Positions 1 through 12,000 of a DNA stretch of 64,000 nucleotides are shown piece after piece (position 1 is the stretch's first letter; every line of letters starts with the position of its first letter). The stretch is taken from assembly GCA_963556255.1 (NCBI GenBank), contig OY744607.1, forward strand, positions 486,001 to 550,000, read 5' to 3'. Both the position numbers and the translations under genes were made by a program. The notes under the pieces are model-generated. The model was given only the letters and a program-made list of their open reading frames with translations, searched no databases and was not told where the DNA came from. The DNA is from Allolobophora icterica (lineage: Eukaryota; Annelida; Clitellata; Crassiclitellata; Lumbricidae).

Positions 1-876
1 GGCTCCTGTTTCTCAATAGACGTGCCTCTGAAATTTCCGTTGTCTTCCAGCCTGCTTTGTGTCATCTGATGAGGTGCATATCTGTTCTCCAGGTGGCTTC
101 TAGGAATTGGCACATTGACGAATTCAGTGTAAAAAAAACAGTACTGCGCATTACAATACTAATTATCTATGTGTGATTGTAATTAATTTCTCATGTGGTA
201 TCTGCCCAGTGAAATAGGTTGATAAAATTTTCTGAAACTGTTTTTCTCTTATTTGTGTTTATTTTATGAACAAACAGCATCTGTAAACACTTTAAAACCG
301 GGCATTATTTTCAGAAAGTCAAACTATTAATCAACTGCCTTCTGCAACACATTATGCAAATAAAGCAATGTAACAAATGAACAACCAGTCTAAAATCAGT
401 TATATTACTATCGGTTTAAATATTGTTTAACTGTAGTTATAATTATCTTGTGAGCTCAGTCTGCAGATTTATTGTAAAAGTAGAAATATGTCAAGCATAA
501 CAAGTTGTCTACTACATCAAAACCTTTCACTGGGGATTAATTAGCAGCATATGCTATTTTTCTCAAGGCTGCCAAAGGTTGGAGTTCCAATACTTTGTCT
601 GTTGAAATACCAACAAGGAACAGCTTGTTGGTTACAGGATGCTCAGGTGTTAGAATGACGAAGCCAGGAACAAACTGAACACTTTAAAAACTTAATGTCC
701 AGTATAGTCGTGCATGCTTAATAGCACATCAAAGGAATTTACAAACAGGAAGACTGGTGTGTCAGTAGGGTAAAAAGTGTAGCATAGCTTATGGAAGACA
801 GATGGATCATAAACTTAACAGATATTTCCTTTTGTCTAGAAACTCATCGGTTTCACAGACCTGAACTCTGAAAATT
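1..876. other. Intergenic end of an upstream array unit
   Basis: No gene is seen here. The stretch matches 24700-25395 and 43390-44294, which lie downstream of guanylate cyclase copies A and B. It is therefore the 3' flank of a further array unit whose cyclase gene would lie to the left of the window. On the minus strand it would be the 3' untranslated and downstream sequence of the duplicated terminal exon at 877-1088. Confidence 0.7.
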
Positions 877-1088
877 TCACAGCAGACTGCTGTTCATTTC
901 ATCAAGATGCTGTTGCATTGAAATGAGTTCGTGCTTCAGTGCTTCCATTTCTTGCAGTTCACAGCTGTCTTCACGATCACTGCTGAAGACGGGCGACAGA
1001 GTGCATGCCAGAGGCACAATGTGGGCGTCGTCATTCAACAGGTCCTCTTCCATGTCACACAGAAAGCTGTTCTGGTCAGCAAGTTTAG
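877..1088 (-). pseudogene. Orphan copy of the terminal exon of the CW-PWWP-ARID gene
   Basis: On the minus strand an acceptor (TTTACAG) precedes 69 codons and a TGA stop. The peptide is acidic and ends in a coiled-coil-like helix containing [20 protein letters not shown]. It is nearly identical to the terminal exon at 44295-44506, and one visible difference is synonymous (GCA/GCG). No other exon of that gene lies upstream: homology stops near 1225, inside the 3' part of a SINE. It is therefore a duplicated gene end without the rest of its gene, unless it serves as a last exon for an unrecognised transcript. Confidence 0.7.
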
Positions 1089-1159
1089 CTGTAAATCATA
1101 GAACCCGACAGATAGCTATACTTCTAAGTATGAAAACAAAACAGAATTACAATAAGAAG

Positions 1160-1225
1160 AGAAGAGCAGTCCCTTAAGCTGTCCTAAGAGGCAGCTATGG
1201 CAATGAAGTGTTATGGACTTCATTT
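1160..1225 (-). repeat. Broken 3' end of a tRNA-derived SINE
   Basis: This matches the 3' end of the SINE at 44760-45045 (minus), including its GGCAGCT-type tail and the CACTTCAT motif. Only the last 60 bases or so are present. The homology of this array unit to the 44 kb region ends here, so a duplication breakpoint falls inside the SINE. Confidence 0.5.
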
Positions 1226-1464
1226 GTCTTAGAGGCGACCTGTGCGGGGATTGTAGGAAAAGACTGGGTGGTTGAACATTTTATCCTTGTTTTGCAAACC
1301 GATGTCAACGAAATTTGAAAGCAGCTGATTTCAACGCTAGCAGTTTTGCAAGTCAGACTCGAATCAAAATGAATTCCGTTGTTGAGAAAATTCAAAAATG
1401 CATATTTGATACACCGTGGAACTTTCTTCTCTTTGTAAGAGACTCGGAGTCGAATAATGCTAAA

Positions 1465-1784
1465 TGACACTAGCGACACTGAGGGGGTTGGAAACGATCC
1501 CTGTGGGGTGTGCAATGACGACTAACTGCGGGATCCTCAGAAAGACTATGGGGTTGAACCTCCACACCCAACAATTCTCACCGTGTCCAGGTGTTGATTT
1601 GTTGTTGTTTTGTTTGGCTGCGAATCCGTCAGATCCTGGGAACTTGTCTCAATGTCAACCTCAGGGTGAGAATTGTCGTGGAGTTGGAGGTTCACCACCT
1701 AGTCTTTCTTAGGACCCCACTGTTAAGTCTTCTTTGCACACCCCTGAGGTGTCGTTTCCAACGCCCTCAGTTGTGCTGGTGTGA
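1465..1784. repeat. Fold-back (inverted-repeat) element
   Basis: Arms at about 1465-1589 and 1659-1784 are inverted copies of each other, roughly 80-85 percent identical by eye, around a loop of about 70 bases. Recognisable pairs include GTTGGAAACGA with TCGTTTCCAAC and CAATTCTCACC with GGTGAGAATTG. No coding capacity is visible. It is probably a MITE or fold-back transposon; the exact termini and target duplication were not found. Confidence 0.55.
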
Positions 1785-2283
1785 TTATTTTCTTGCGTAT
1801 ATTTTGGCATTTTCTTTCACAATGCACTTTGTCGGTTATTAATAAAGTTATGCTCTGGTTTGAGATTTGTGACCAAGTGAATTGTTTACTAATAAATGTG
1901 GTGATGTCATCATTTTAAGGAGTTTGGGCTTTCTTTTGCATTCACGAATTTTCTCAGTTTGGAAAATACGGATAAAATATTCAATTCCACATAGATCAAA
2001 CTCGTCAAAGTTTACAATTCTCACACTGATCACCAACATCTACTTGAACATTTATATAGCACCTTTTGAGTTCGCCAGCACTGAACCTTTACCTTCTCTT
2101 ACCTATGTTCAGGGAAATTGAAATCATATAATTGTGCACTGTGTTTCTCATTGCCCAGAAAACAAAAGAATTACGGCATAGAAATAGTTAGGAAGAACTT
2201 CTTTTATTTTTAGGTTATCATAGTAAAGGTCTTACCTTGCAAACAGTGAAGCGGGAACAGCGGTAGCTAAGTATATCAATTAG
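1785..2283. other. Intergenic, nothing recognised
   Basis: AT-rich sequence between the fold-back element and the LINE. No convincing exon, RNA gene or repeat was seen on either strand. Confidence 0.4.
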
Positions 2284-3965
2284 ATGCTTGTGACAGAGTT
2301 GAATTCATTCATAGGGAGAATTTATATAGCGCCTCTTCAAGGTTATCTACTCAGAAGCACTCCCGAGTCCCGACCCAACCCCGGCTGGAGTACAGTCTTG
2401 AGATTTGAGTTAAATGTGGCAGAGTGGGTGGCTGTGACCAAGCGAAGAGCTACAGGGAGCCCATTCCAGGTTGCAGGGTCAGCGATGGAAAAGTCACGGC
2501 GCTGCCTAAGGGCGGTCCTTGAGCGGGGAATCAGAAGCTCAGCCTGCTCAGAAGAGCGCAGGGAACCACGGCGCTGGATGTTCAGGGTGGAGCGGCAATG
2601 CTGTCGCAAATACACAGAGGCTTCTCCCACAAGGCAGCGCCACACTAGGGCAGGGACCCGATTGGCAATACGCTGCGGGATAGGAAGCCAGTGCAAAACA
2701 TCCCGCACGTACTCAGTGACACGGCCTAATCTCGGCGACCAATAAGGCGTGTCGCTGCGCGCAGGACCCGGTCCAAGCACCCAATCCGAGCCGCTGGGAG
2801 ACCAAGTTAGAGAGTACTGCAATAGTCAAGGCGAGATAAGAAAAATGAGTGGACAAGCATGGAGGCGGCGGTGGAGGTTAGAGCGCGAGACACCACTCTT
2901 AGCTGACGCAGTTGATTGTAGCAGTCACGGCAAAGCAGGTTTATGTTGCAGAAAGGTCAGCTCTTGGTCCAATATGACACCGAGGTCTCGGACCGAAGAT
3001 CTATGAGAAAGTGAGCCATGGAAACTCCAGGGCCAGGACCTCCAAGTCAATCTTGCAAGCTGCTGGCGCGTGCCGAACCAGATTAACTGGGTCTTAGCAG
3101 ACTTTAGGCACAAACGGTTAGAGGACATCCAAGCCTCCAGGACCTCGATAGCTCGGCTCATGGCACGGACCGTAGGTATGGCTACTGAGGCCGAGCAGTG
3201 CAGATACGCCTGCAAGTAATCCGCCTACGACTGACTCAGGACTGCATTTGCTGCCAGGAGGGGGCCAAGGTCAGCAGTATAAATAATGTATGAGTGGGCC
3301 CAAGACGAAACCCTGGGGCAAGCCATACAGAGCAGGGACCAATGCAGACTTAGTGGACCCATAGAATATAGAGAAGGAACGGTCTTGCAGGAAGGAGCTA
3401 AGCCAACCAAGAAAACCACCAGAAAGACCTAATGAGACAGAAAGTCGTCCAAGAAGAATATCATGGTCGACAGTGTCGAACGCGGCACTAACATCCAGAG
3501 CCGTAGCAACAAAGAACGTGGCCCCTCCGACTCTGAGCATATGTCCGGGGCTCATTATAATGCGGAACTGGAATGCGGTAATACACAATATTCAGGGTCC
3601 TGGGTTCATATTATGTATACATCGGCCTACGCCATACAGTGTACATGTAAGGCTTATTCCATTTCCGTATTTACGCAAAGCGCTTCTTTCGAGCCTTATT
3701 CTCCACAAACTGGATAATTAAAGCGTCATAATCGTTATTTTTTGCCACTTTTAGGGGCCCCCTTCCAGAAAGGGGCCCCTCCGGTCGGAGGGTACGGAGG
3801 GCGGTCGCTACGCCTCTGCTAACATCTAACAAAGCTAGGAGGGTGACCTGCGATCTAGGCCTATCTATCGCCCCATAAATTTCTTAGAGAAGGCGTACCA
3901 ATAGGGTCTCCGTGGAGTGACCCTTACGAAACCCTGACTGGAAGGTTGGGTTTCAACATAAACCT
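2284..3965 (-). mobile_element. Degraded LINE reverse transcriptase (CR1/L2/jockey-like)
   Basis: Read on the minus strand this is a broken non-LTR retrotransposon polymerase. From 5' to 3' (descending coordinates) it shows QSGFRKGHSTETLL near 3950-3900, then SAAFDTVDHDILLGRL and GLPQGFVLGPL at 3530-3280. Next come the SSNRLCLKSAKTQLIWFGT segment (3150-3060) and the C-terminal WNGLP...FNSNLKTVL block (2820-2343). The frame changes several times and stops interrupt it. About 200 bases near 3590-3810 do not fit and may be an insertion. The 3' end carries the TTTATATAGCGCC signature also seen at 51750. It is dead and sits upstream of cyclase copy A; an equivalent is absent at this position in copy B. 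Confidence 0.8.
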
Positions 3966-4619
3966 GCTTTGCCATGACTGGTACTATCCTAGTCACCTCC
4001 GCCATGACCTTCTACCTCCCGTTCTTAAGATTGGATATGATTTTTTCGCCCGCATTCTCATAATCTTGATCTCACTAGACATGACTCTCTTACCCAACGA
4101 GGTATTCTTAATAGCATATGCTGTACAGTTAGGCTCTGTTGCTATTATTTCAGTTTTGATATAACATTATAATTACTTCATTGTTCTATTTTCTTTCCTC
4201 TCTATGTAGGCCTAATATTGTATGTGAAGCGCTGTGCGTTTGCTAGCGTTGATCAAAAAATACACTTACTTATTTCTCAGATGCAAAGTAAGGCTACTTG
4301 CTTACTTACAAACGAAAAAATAGAGTTTTTGAGCTTAGGGTTGATTTAGCTACCGATTTACGTTTTATTACAGTGAATTCAAGCGATATATTTTCTTGTG
4401 AATGTTTACTTCATGATCCCAATGCGATATAAGCGCTAAATAAATGAAAAACAGGAAATGACAGTCTGCATGCAGTCAGCGTTTAGATATCTATGTATTT
4501 TGTTATAAGACGGCAATTTTCACGTTGTAGGATTTGTGAAATGATTTATGTAACAATCGTGTAGTTAACTGATGTCAGACTGTAATTAGATCGTAGAACA
4601 AGCATGATAGCAAATAATT
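3966..4619. other. Upstream flank of cyclase copy A
   Basis: From about 4380 this matches 26155-26382 upstream of copy B, so it is probably 5' flank and promoter of the cyclase. No TATA box or other element could be assigned confidently. The part from 3966 to 4380 is AT-rich and holds nothing recognised. Confidence 0.4.
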
Positions 4620-5888
4620 ATGCTGCTAAACTATCTGCAGATCGTCGTTTATGCCCAATTATTTCGGAGTTTTGTAGTTTTAACATCGACCGACGTCTTA
4701 AACGTGACCATCCTTTTGGATGTGAATGATGGACCGATTCTTGTATCACGTGCCGGGGCTGGATTCTTGGTAGCCTTAGACACTGTTCGTAAGAGAAAAC
4801 TTCTTCCAAACAGGGTTAGCTGGAGGATGGCAGACGTGGGCTGTAGCGTCAGCGCACTCAACAAGTTAATTCCTCTGTGGAAAGAATTTGCTGGAGGAAT
4901 TCATGCTGTCATCGGCCCGGCTTGCGGCGATGCTTGTCTATCGATCGGTCTGTTCACTGCAGCGTTTAATATTCCCGAAGTTTCCCATGTCTGCACCTCG
5001 AATAAACTTTCCAAGAGAAGTATTTATAAAACGTTTTCACGAACCGTTGGCGACAAAATCGCAGATATTCCAAAATTAGTGTTGATGGCAGCTGAGAAAC
5101 TTGGCTGGCGGAATTTTCACATAATTGCAATGCGTTCAAGTCCGGCGTTTGAATTGGCATACAGCATCAAAGTAATGTTGGATAACACAACTCTGCCAAG
5201 CCAGGATGTGAGCTTTACGTCAAGTGTGCACATTGTTGGAATTAGGAACAGATTTATAAAGGACGTTGAGAACGTACTTGACGACATTCAGCAACGAAAC
5301 AAACCTGCATGTATATTTTACTTACTGGTGCTCAAGATAGAATAATCTAATATTAATTTATGAAAATAATTGCGTACTGTCTTTAAGCCATTGGGGTTTC
5401 TTTTAGCTCAGCCAGCTTTAGTATATGCCTTTCCTTGAGATTTTAACTGAATTTGGTTATAGTATAATCGATATAATTGCACCATTTTGTTGGCCAACAT
5501 TCTGGTTTTGAGCTCGGTTTCAGCGTGCCATTGTTTGATGCATAAGACACTAGCACTACAGAAGTTGCCAATTACATTATTTTTGTCTTTCCTGTAATTA
5601 TTTCGTTGCCAAAACCCAATGTCATTGCGTCAAAGTATTTGTCTTTCTTGGCAGAGTGACATTTTCTTTGCTATCTTTCTCCTCCCAACATCACAATTTT
5701 TCTCCAGTTAATAGCATAATTCTACACTTTCCAGGCACCCGAATTAAGTGTGATAAGAGCATGCATGTGGTACAGACCATGCAGTCGATCTACAATAGAA
5801 GTGACCGATCTAAACACTTATTAAGATTTGTGCTACTCTTCTACTGGTTTCATTTGTTTTAATGCACAGTTGCACACACGGCAACTAC

Positions 5889-5923
<35 letters not shown>

Positions 5924-5978
5924 GTGATGGTGATGGTGATGGTGATGGTGATGGTGATGGTGATGGTGATGGTGATGA

Positions 5979-6009
<31 letters not shown>

Positions 6010-9000
6010 GATGATGACGATGATGACGACGACAATTTATATAGAGCCGTAACGCGGCCATACCGCTACAAGGGCGCCTGGATAGAAATAAGATTGGTAG
6101 ACGTGCCTGTGTTGGGAAGATCTAACAACCTGAGTCAGCTGGTCACAGGCTGAATATTAAAGGAGATTCTAATGTCAGTAACCCTATAAGTGGTTAAGAA
6201 GTCTAGTCTTAAAAGCAACACTTGGAGAAACATCGATTGCTATTCAAGATAATGGGACCACATGCGCTGAACCTTGTTTAAAATCTTGTTGCTGTAGGAA
6301 CCAAATCAAGGCCGTAGTCAAAGGTTCTATAGGTGCCAATAGTTCAAATTTTTCCAATCATACCCTCAGTGAATTAGAAATTAAAATATCTTATGAAAAG
6401 ATGAGAAACTAGAAACTAGGGCATAGAAAAGAAGGCACAGGAAGAACGCAACAAAGAACTGGACAGCTATAAATGGTCAGAACTATTTTCTTGGTTAAAT
6501 AGGTCACTTAATGCATTAAAAATCTGTGTGTAAATCAAGAATTACAAATCTGTGTCTAAATCAAGGTAAAATCTTTTAAATACACCTCTGCATTTCCGTG
6601 CAAAAACCTTGAGTGCTGTGCTTATTGTATGAAACAAGCTGCTTACTAAGGAAGTCCTTTTAGATGCAACTGCATCCATGACGCCTTTTAGGGGCTTCTA
6701 AAATGCGCTTTACAATAACCCAGGTACGTTTATATTAGCCTACATACGTACATATCTATATGTTCTAGAGTGGGATCGGGTGGGAACCCACCAGCATCAG
6801 TTTGGAAGTTATGTTAAAATGTAGCACATGTGAACATAGCCTATATGTTTTCACTGGCTGAAGTCTGTATATGAGAAGACATTGTATCTGTGTTGCTTCA
6901 GTGGTCATACTGTCTCTTGAAAAGAATATTGCCTATGACGTTGTTCGAGTGGCCAGAGATAAGCAGCTCTCCCGTGATTCGTACGTCTTTCTCTTCCTTG
7001 ATCAACTTTCGATTGGTGAGTTTGTATCTTCGGAATATAAACTGCATTGGCTTTTTAGCAGCTATATTTAAATCATTCAGCTTTCTAGCTTCATGCAACT
7101 TTGGTGGAATTCCAATGCTAAAACGGTTTCTTCCACTGTGGTCTTTGTCAGTTAAAGTAACTGAATGTGAGTTTATGTCGGATTCCTGAAGTCCAGTGTC
7201 CACAAGGAAACATCTTCGTTGTGTGTCACAAGCAGCAGCAGCAGCAGCAGGAGGCAGAGATTTGATGAAAGTTAATGCAGGTGGTAAAAGTTGGTGATAT
7301 TTCTCTGTGTGTTTGAACTCAGTTGTTGATCAGGTGCGATGTGCCCATAGGTTTAACGGAAACGGAATTGCGGAAAATACTTGATGGAACTGTGGCTGTT
7401 GACTATGGAAAGGGAAACCTTGACGTCTTTGAACGTTTCCAGATGGCAGCTTACACCGCCTACAAGAAGGAACCGCAACTCCAAGCGTGGTTTGATCTCG
7501 AAAGTCCCAGCCAGGTAACGGAATTGTTGTCTGCAATAAATTTCTTTACATATATTCTTTAAACTCGTAATAAGAACTGCGTGAGATTGGGTTAGTAACA
7601 ATGAAAGGTGGAATAGCAATTGGGTGGAGACATATTGGTGAGAATATTTGGATGAATTCAGGGTTTGACAGCAATTTTCGGAAATGGATTCTGGCTTGAC
7701 ATATTACGTATGTTTACGCGAAACTCATGAGTCATTTCTATGATGTTCATCATTTTTCAAATTACTCCAGGGGCAGTAATTTCGTGTAAACTATTTGAAG
7801 AATACACGATACGGTTACGTCGCAGGTGGCAGATAGAAACGACGGTGGTTGAAGTAAAATAATGGAAAAACAATTACATGGTAGATCAGTCTCTATGGCA
7901 TGCATTCGTTATGCCCCAGCCACTTAGATCTACCACTAAGATTACCTTACGTAATTGATGAAAATTGATCACTGAATTGAACCTGGTTTCCTTTGATTGA
8001 ATTCAGGTAACGATTAAAGACGCCTTCCTTCACGATGCGTTTCTGCTGTGGGCGATAGGCGTCAATCAGACAAAAATCGAATGGAGCAAACCTCTTTCGG
8101 AGGCATGGGATGGCCTGAAAGTTGCTGCCAGCATACCACGCGTAACATTTAACGGTAATCCAAACTGTGTTATTTCCAGTGATGTATATAGGATTACCTG
8201 GTGAGTGACTTTCATTATCTGTCCTCTTTAAACTTACTGAGCTCCTCTTATGACTTGTATACATGCATGTATTGTATTTTGTATTTTTTATTTCTTTGTT
8301 CGAATTTTGTCTAGAAGCAGTGAGTGGGCAGTGAATGAATGAATGAATGAATGAATGAATGAATGAATGAATGAATGAATAGTGTAATGACTGATAAAGT
8401 GCACTCGTTGTGAGGTTTGGATGGAACTGGTGAGAGGGAAGTTCCATTTATTCCATTCTAATAACGACCATGGAAGGCATGCAGCCTTTGCAGATTGGTC
8501 TAAGGTTTTCTGCTATCTGATGTTTTGCAAGTTCTCGTCAGTAGAAGGCAGTCTCCGTCAGTTTTTCTCTGCGTATCTTTGGTGTAGATTTTTTCTACGC
8601 CAAAGATACAGCGTATACATTGAAACAAACGAAATATTTCGCGTGGTTTACTGGATGTTGAACCCTGGGCTTCATCTTAAGGCCTCACCATATTTATTTG
8701 GCCAAATGCCCCTCCGTGAATGTACAGATGCTTCAAGAATAAAAATACGCTTTGCTCGTCTCTACTTGTGTGCATCCCCTACATGGCATCCGGTGAGTGT
8801 GGCGCAAGTGACGCTGTTTCTGGCGATCTTCTGCTTAAAGAGGCATGAATTATTGTGTGATATTTTCTGTCTTGCTTGAGATGAGTCGGTTTCTTTGATA
8901 GGAGCTTCAGGGTTTGTTACGTTAACGCCAAACGGGGAGCGTGTGACTAACTACACCCTGGGCGTCTTTTACCAGGGACAGATCGTTACGATTCTGATCC

Positions 9001-12000
9001 AGCAGAATTCTACTGGCAAATCGGAATTCCTAACGGAAGGTCTCAGGCAGATTGGATGGGAGAACCTACGACTGATTCCTGGAACGCCTGTTTTTGATGC
9101 CAGTCAAATTGGTTGGTTTTTTCTCTTATTCTGCACGAAAATATGATCCAATTCTGTTTTCTTTTGACTTTGTGCTTTGGATTTGTTCTTTGCTTATTGT
9201 ATGTAAACAAATGGAAAGAACGTCGTCTTAAACGTCGTCGTCTTCCTTTTGATGAAGTTCTCATTGCATCAATCATACAGGTGTCTGGCAAATGTCAGAT
9301 GGACTTAGATTGTAGTTTATGTTGCTGTTTGTTTCCTTCAGTATTAAGTCTGGTGACATTCTGGATCATTCTGATGGCTTTGACGTCATTGGCAGTTGTC
9401 GGCATCATCTTCAGGTAGTCAATTGATAACTGAACCACAATAGCTTTGACTTAATTGAACTAGAGAGAGATAGTGCCAGTGGGTCATCTACTGTTTACTT
9501 ATTGATCACATACCACCTTTATGTAAGAAGAAGGTGTAGTGACAGCGGGCAGTCATCGAAGATACATATTAGTATTATGTAGTATTATGTTGTTAACTGT
9601 TGTTGCTGGACAAGCGAACATTCACGGGCGACCGTATGTTCGTAGTGCGAAGAATTATGTTGTTAAAAGTTGTAGGCGAACATTGATATAATTGCAGTGT
9701 GCGATAATATATAAGTGCATTGAATTGAATTATGTTAGTTACTGCTATAATTGAATAAGTGACATTGATGAACTATGCATAAGATAAGATGTGGCGATTT
9801 AGACTTGGCCGAAGGGAGATTGATACGAGGCGAGACACCACGCCTGTCATAGGGTTGAACATGAAGAGAGCGGAGCCAGAGCGTCAAATGGGAATGAATG
9901 GAACAGCGGGGTTAAGGGGAGACTGGATGACTGACAGTGGAGGTGGATAGGAAAGAGATAATGTAGGAAGAACACAGGGCGAAGAGATTATTCTCTCACC
10001 ATCGAGGAGGCAGAAAGGACGGATGCTCGCTGGGAGGAGTCAAGTGCGATAGATTCGCTCGCAGGAGGATGAATCGAGAGGAGATTTGCAGAGAAAGGCG
10101 AGAACAGGCAAGACAGAGGGCGAAGTAAAACGTACACCGGAAACGTTTTGGCCTAACGAAGCGTAGACTCGACAAGTTACGAACTCTGTGTTGGCGAAAC
10201 CGTGCTAGTTGTGTATAAATTATATCGTAATTATCACGCAAAAAAACTTCTTATCACTGTCTTCACAAGATCGCTTACGAACACCACGCATCAACGCGAC
10301 ACTAAAGACCCCCGAAGAGTTTAGCCCATCGCTTGGATCGCACCGCTTGCCACCAAAAACTGAAACATGATCAGTGCAGTCTGTCAAGAGAGGTCGTATT
10401 CCAGTGCTATAGCACGAATCGTTTTCAGTACAGAAGGGATTTCTTTTAAGATTATGGTTGTGAGTAATCTTAATTTCTTTTAAGATTATGCTTGTGAGTA
10501 TGGCGTGCTCACTGCTCAGCACGTCACAGTTTTCATGCACAATATTTGAAATAAATCAGAAAATAGTTAATGAGAGTAAAATTAATAATTAACTCTATTT
10601 CATGAAGATTTTCTGTACGGTTGAGATGTTGCAAATTGTGTGTTTGCAGTAAATGTTACTATGAGGTGGAGCTGAAATCGATTCAGTTCCTGATGCTAGA
10701 CTACGAAACACTCCGATTCAGTCCAATTGATCCGCAGAGTGCAGTGAGTAACGGAAATATCGATCTATGTTTATTTATTCTCTTTCTCTGAAATTTATCA
10801 ACTTCTTTTTTCTCTGGAAAATAAATGAGCATTTATGATGCTCAATTTGACAACATATTGTAACATATTGTTGTAACATATCACAAATACCTTTCATGTC
10901 TGGTGTTGTGTGCTGTGTCTTTTCTGTTGAACCAGTCATTACCAGTGTGTCTCTGAAAGTAGGTGTTCTATGCTGCTTGTAGTACTTGTATGTATGTATG
11001 TATGTAAGTGTGTATCAGGAAACTTAATAAATATAGCACATATTAAGTGTACACCTGAAGAAGTTCTTGTAACAGTTGAGGCTTCTGTGGAAGTTGACGA
11101 CAAAGAAGAGGTCTCCTCATTTCTTTCATAATTAAGAAGTGATTGTATATAGAATGGCAGGTGGATCATCATTGGCTTTGCTTGGAGCCATGTGTTCTGT
11201 TTATTTTCACCCTTCTGACCTTCAGTGGCTCCTCATAGTTGCACATCTATGCATTGTCTCTTCCCGAGGGATACCTCTTTCGAGTAGGATATCAAGAGAT
11301 GTAAAGTAAACCTGGTCTGTCTTTCTAGTTCTCAGATTCGCGGATTTTTTTCTTTTAGAATCATCGCAGGAGTGTCTTCTCAAAGTTTGAACCACCAGAG
11401 CCACCGCCACCGCGGCGAAGTTCCTTGACGAAGTTGCCTAATCCTATTTCCGTCTCAGCTAAAGATCTCACCCATACGCAAACGACTTACTTTGGGTACT
11501 ATGAGGCAAGTTTATCATTCCTTATCATTGTCCTCACTCTTTAAGATCAGCAACGTCATTGACCATCATAGTCACCATGAAGATTATCTTAATCACTGCC
11601 GTAATTATCCTCATCATCATCGTTTATCATAGTCGATATCATCATTATCATCATCATTGTCTGTTTAAAATTGTTAAGTATTTTTTGTTGTTGATCTGTT
11701 TTGGCATAACATCATCATTTATCATCAACACTGGTGTCGTTGTCATTACCATTGTTATCATCTTTCCAAGTAACTGACACGGTGGCCGATTGGTTAGTTT
11801 GCTCGCCTTGTAACGCGAGGAGCACGGGTTTGAACCTCCTTCACAGAGACGATTACTGTGTAGGGATTTTGAGAAAATCCTTCTCTTACAATTGCTCAGC
11901 ATTGTTGGCTGATGTTTGATCATTAGATTATGGCACTTAATAAGATGATGATATAATTTAGTATGTATTTTTGTTGTTGCTGTTGATTCTTTGAAGATGA

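Noticed and set aside
1195..1515. A small gene between the orphan exon and the fold-back element
   Set aside because: The frame has low complexity and no homology, and it overlaps the SINE scrap and one arm of the inverted repeat.
8421..8879. A 152-residue frame in intron 4 of copy A
   Set aside because: It is not conserved in copy B, resembles no family, and the flanking cyclase exons join without it.
11774..11850. A tRNA-Thr gene
   Set aside because: The anticodon stem and both internal promoter boxes look right. The acceptor stem does not pair, and the sequence runs into a SINE body duplicated in copy B.
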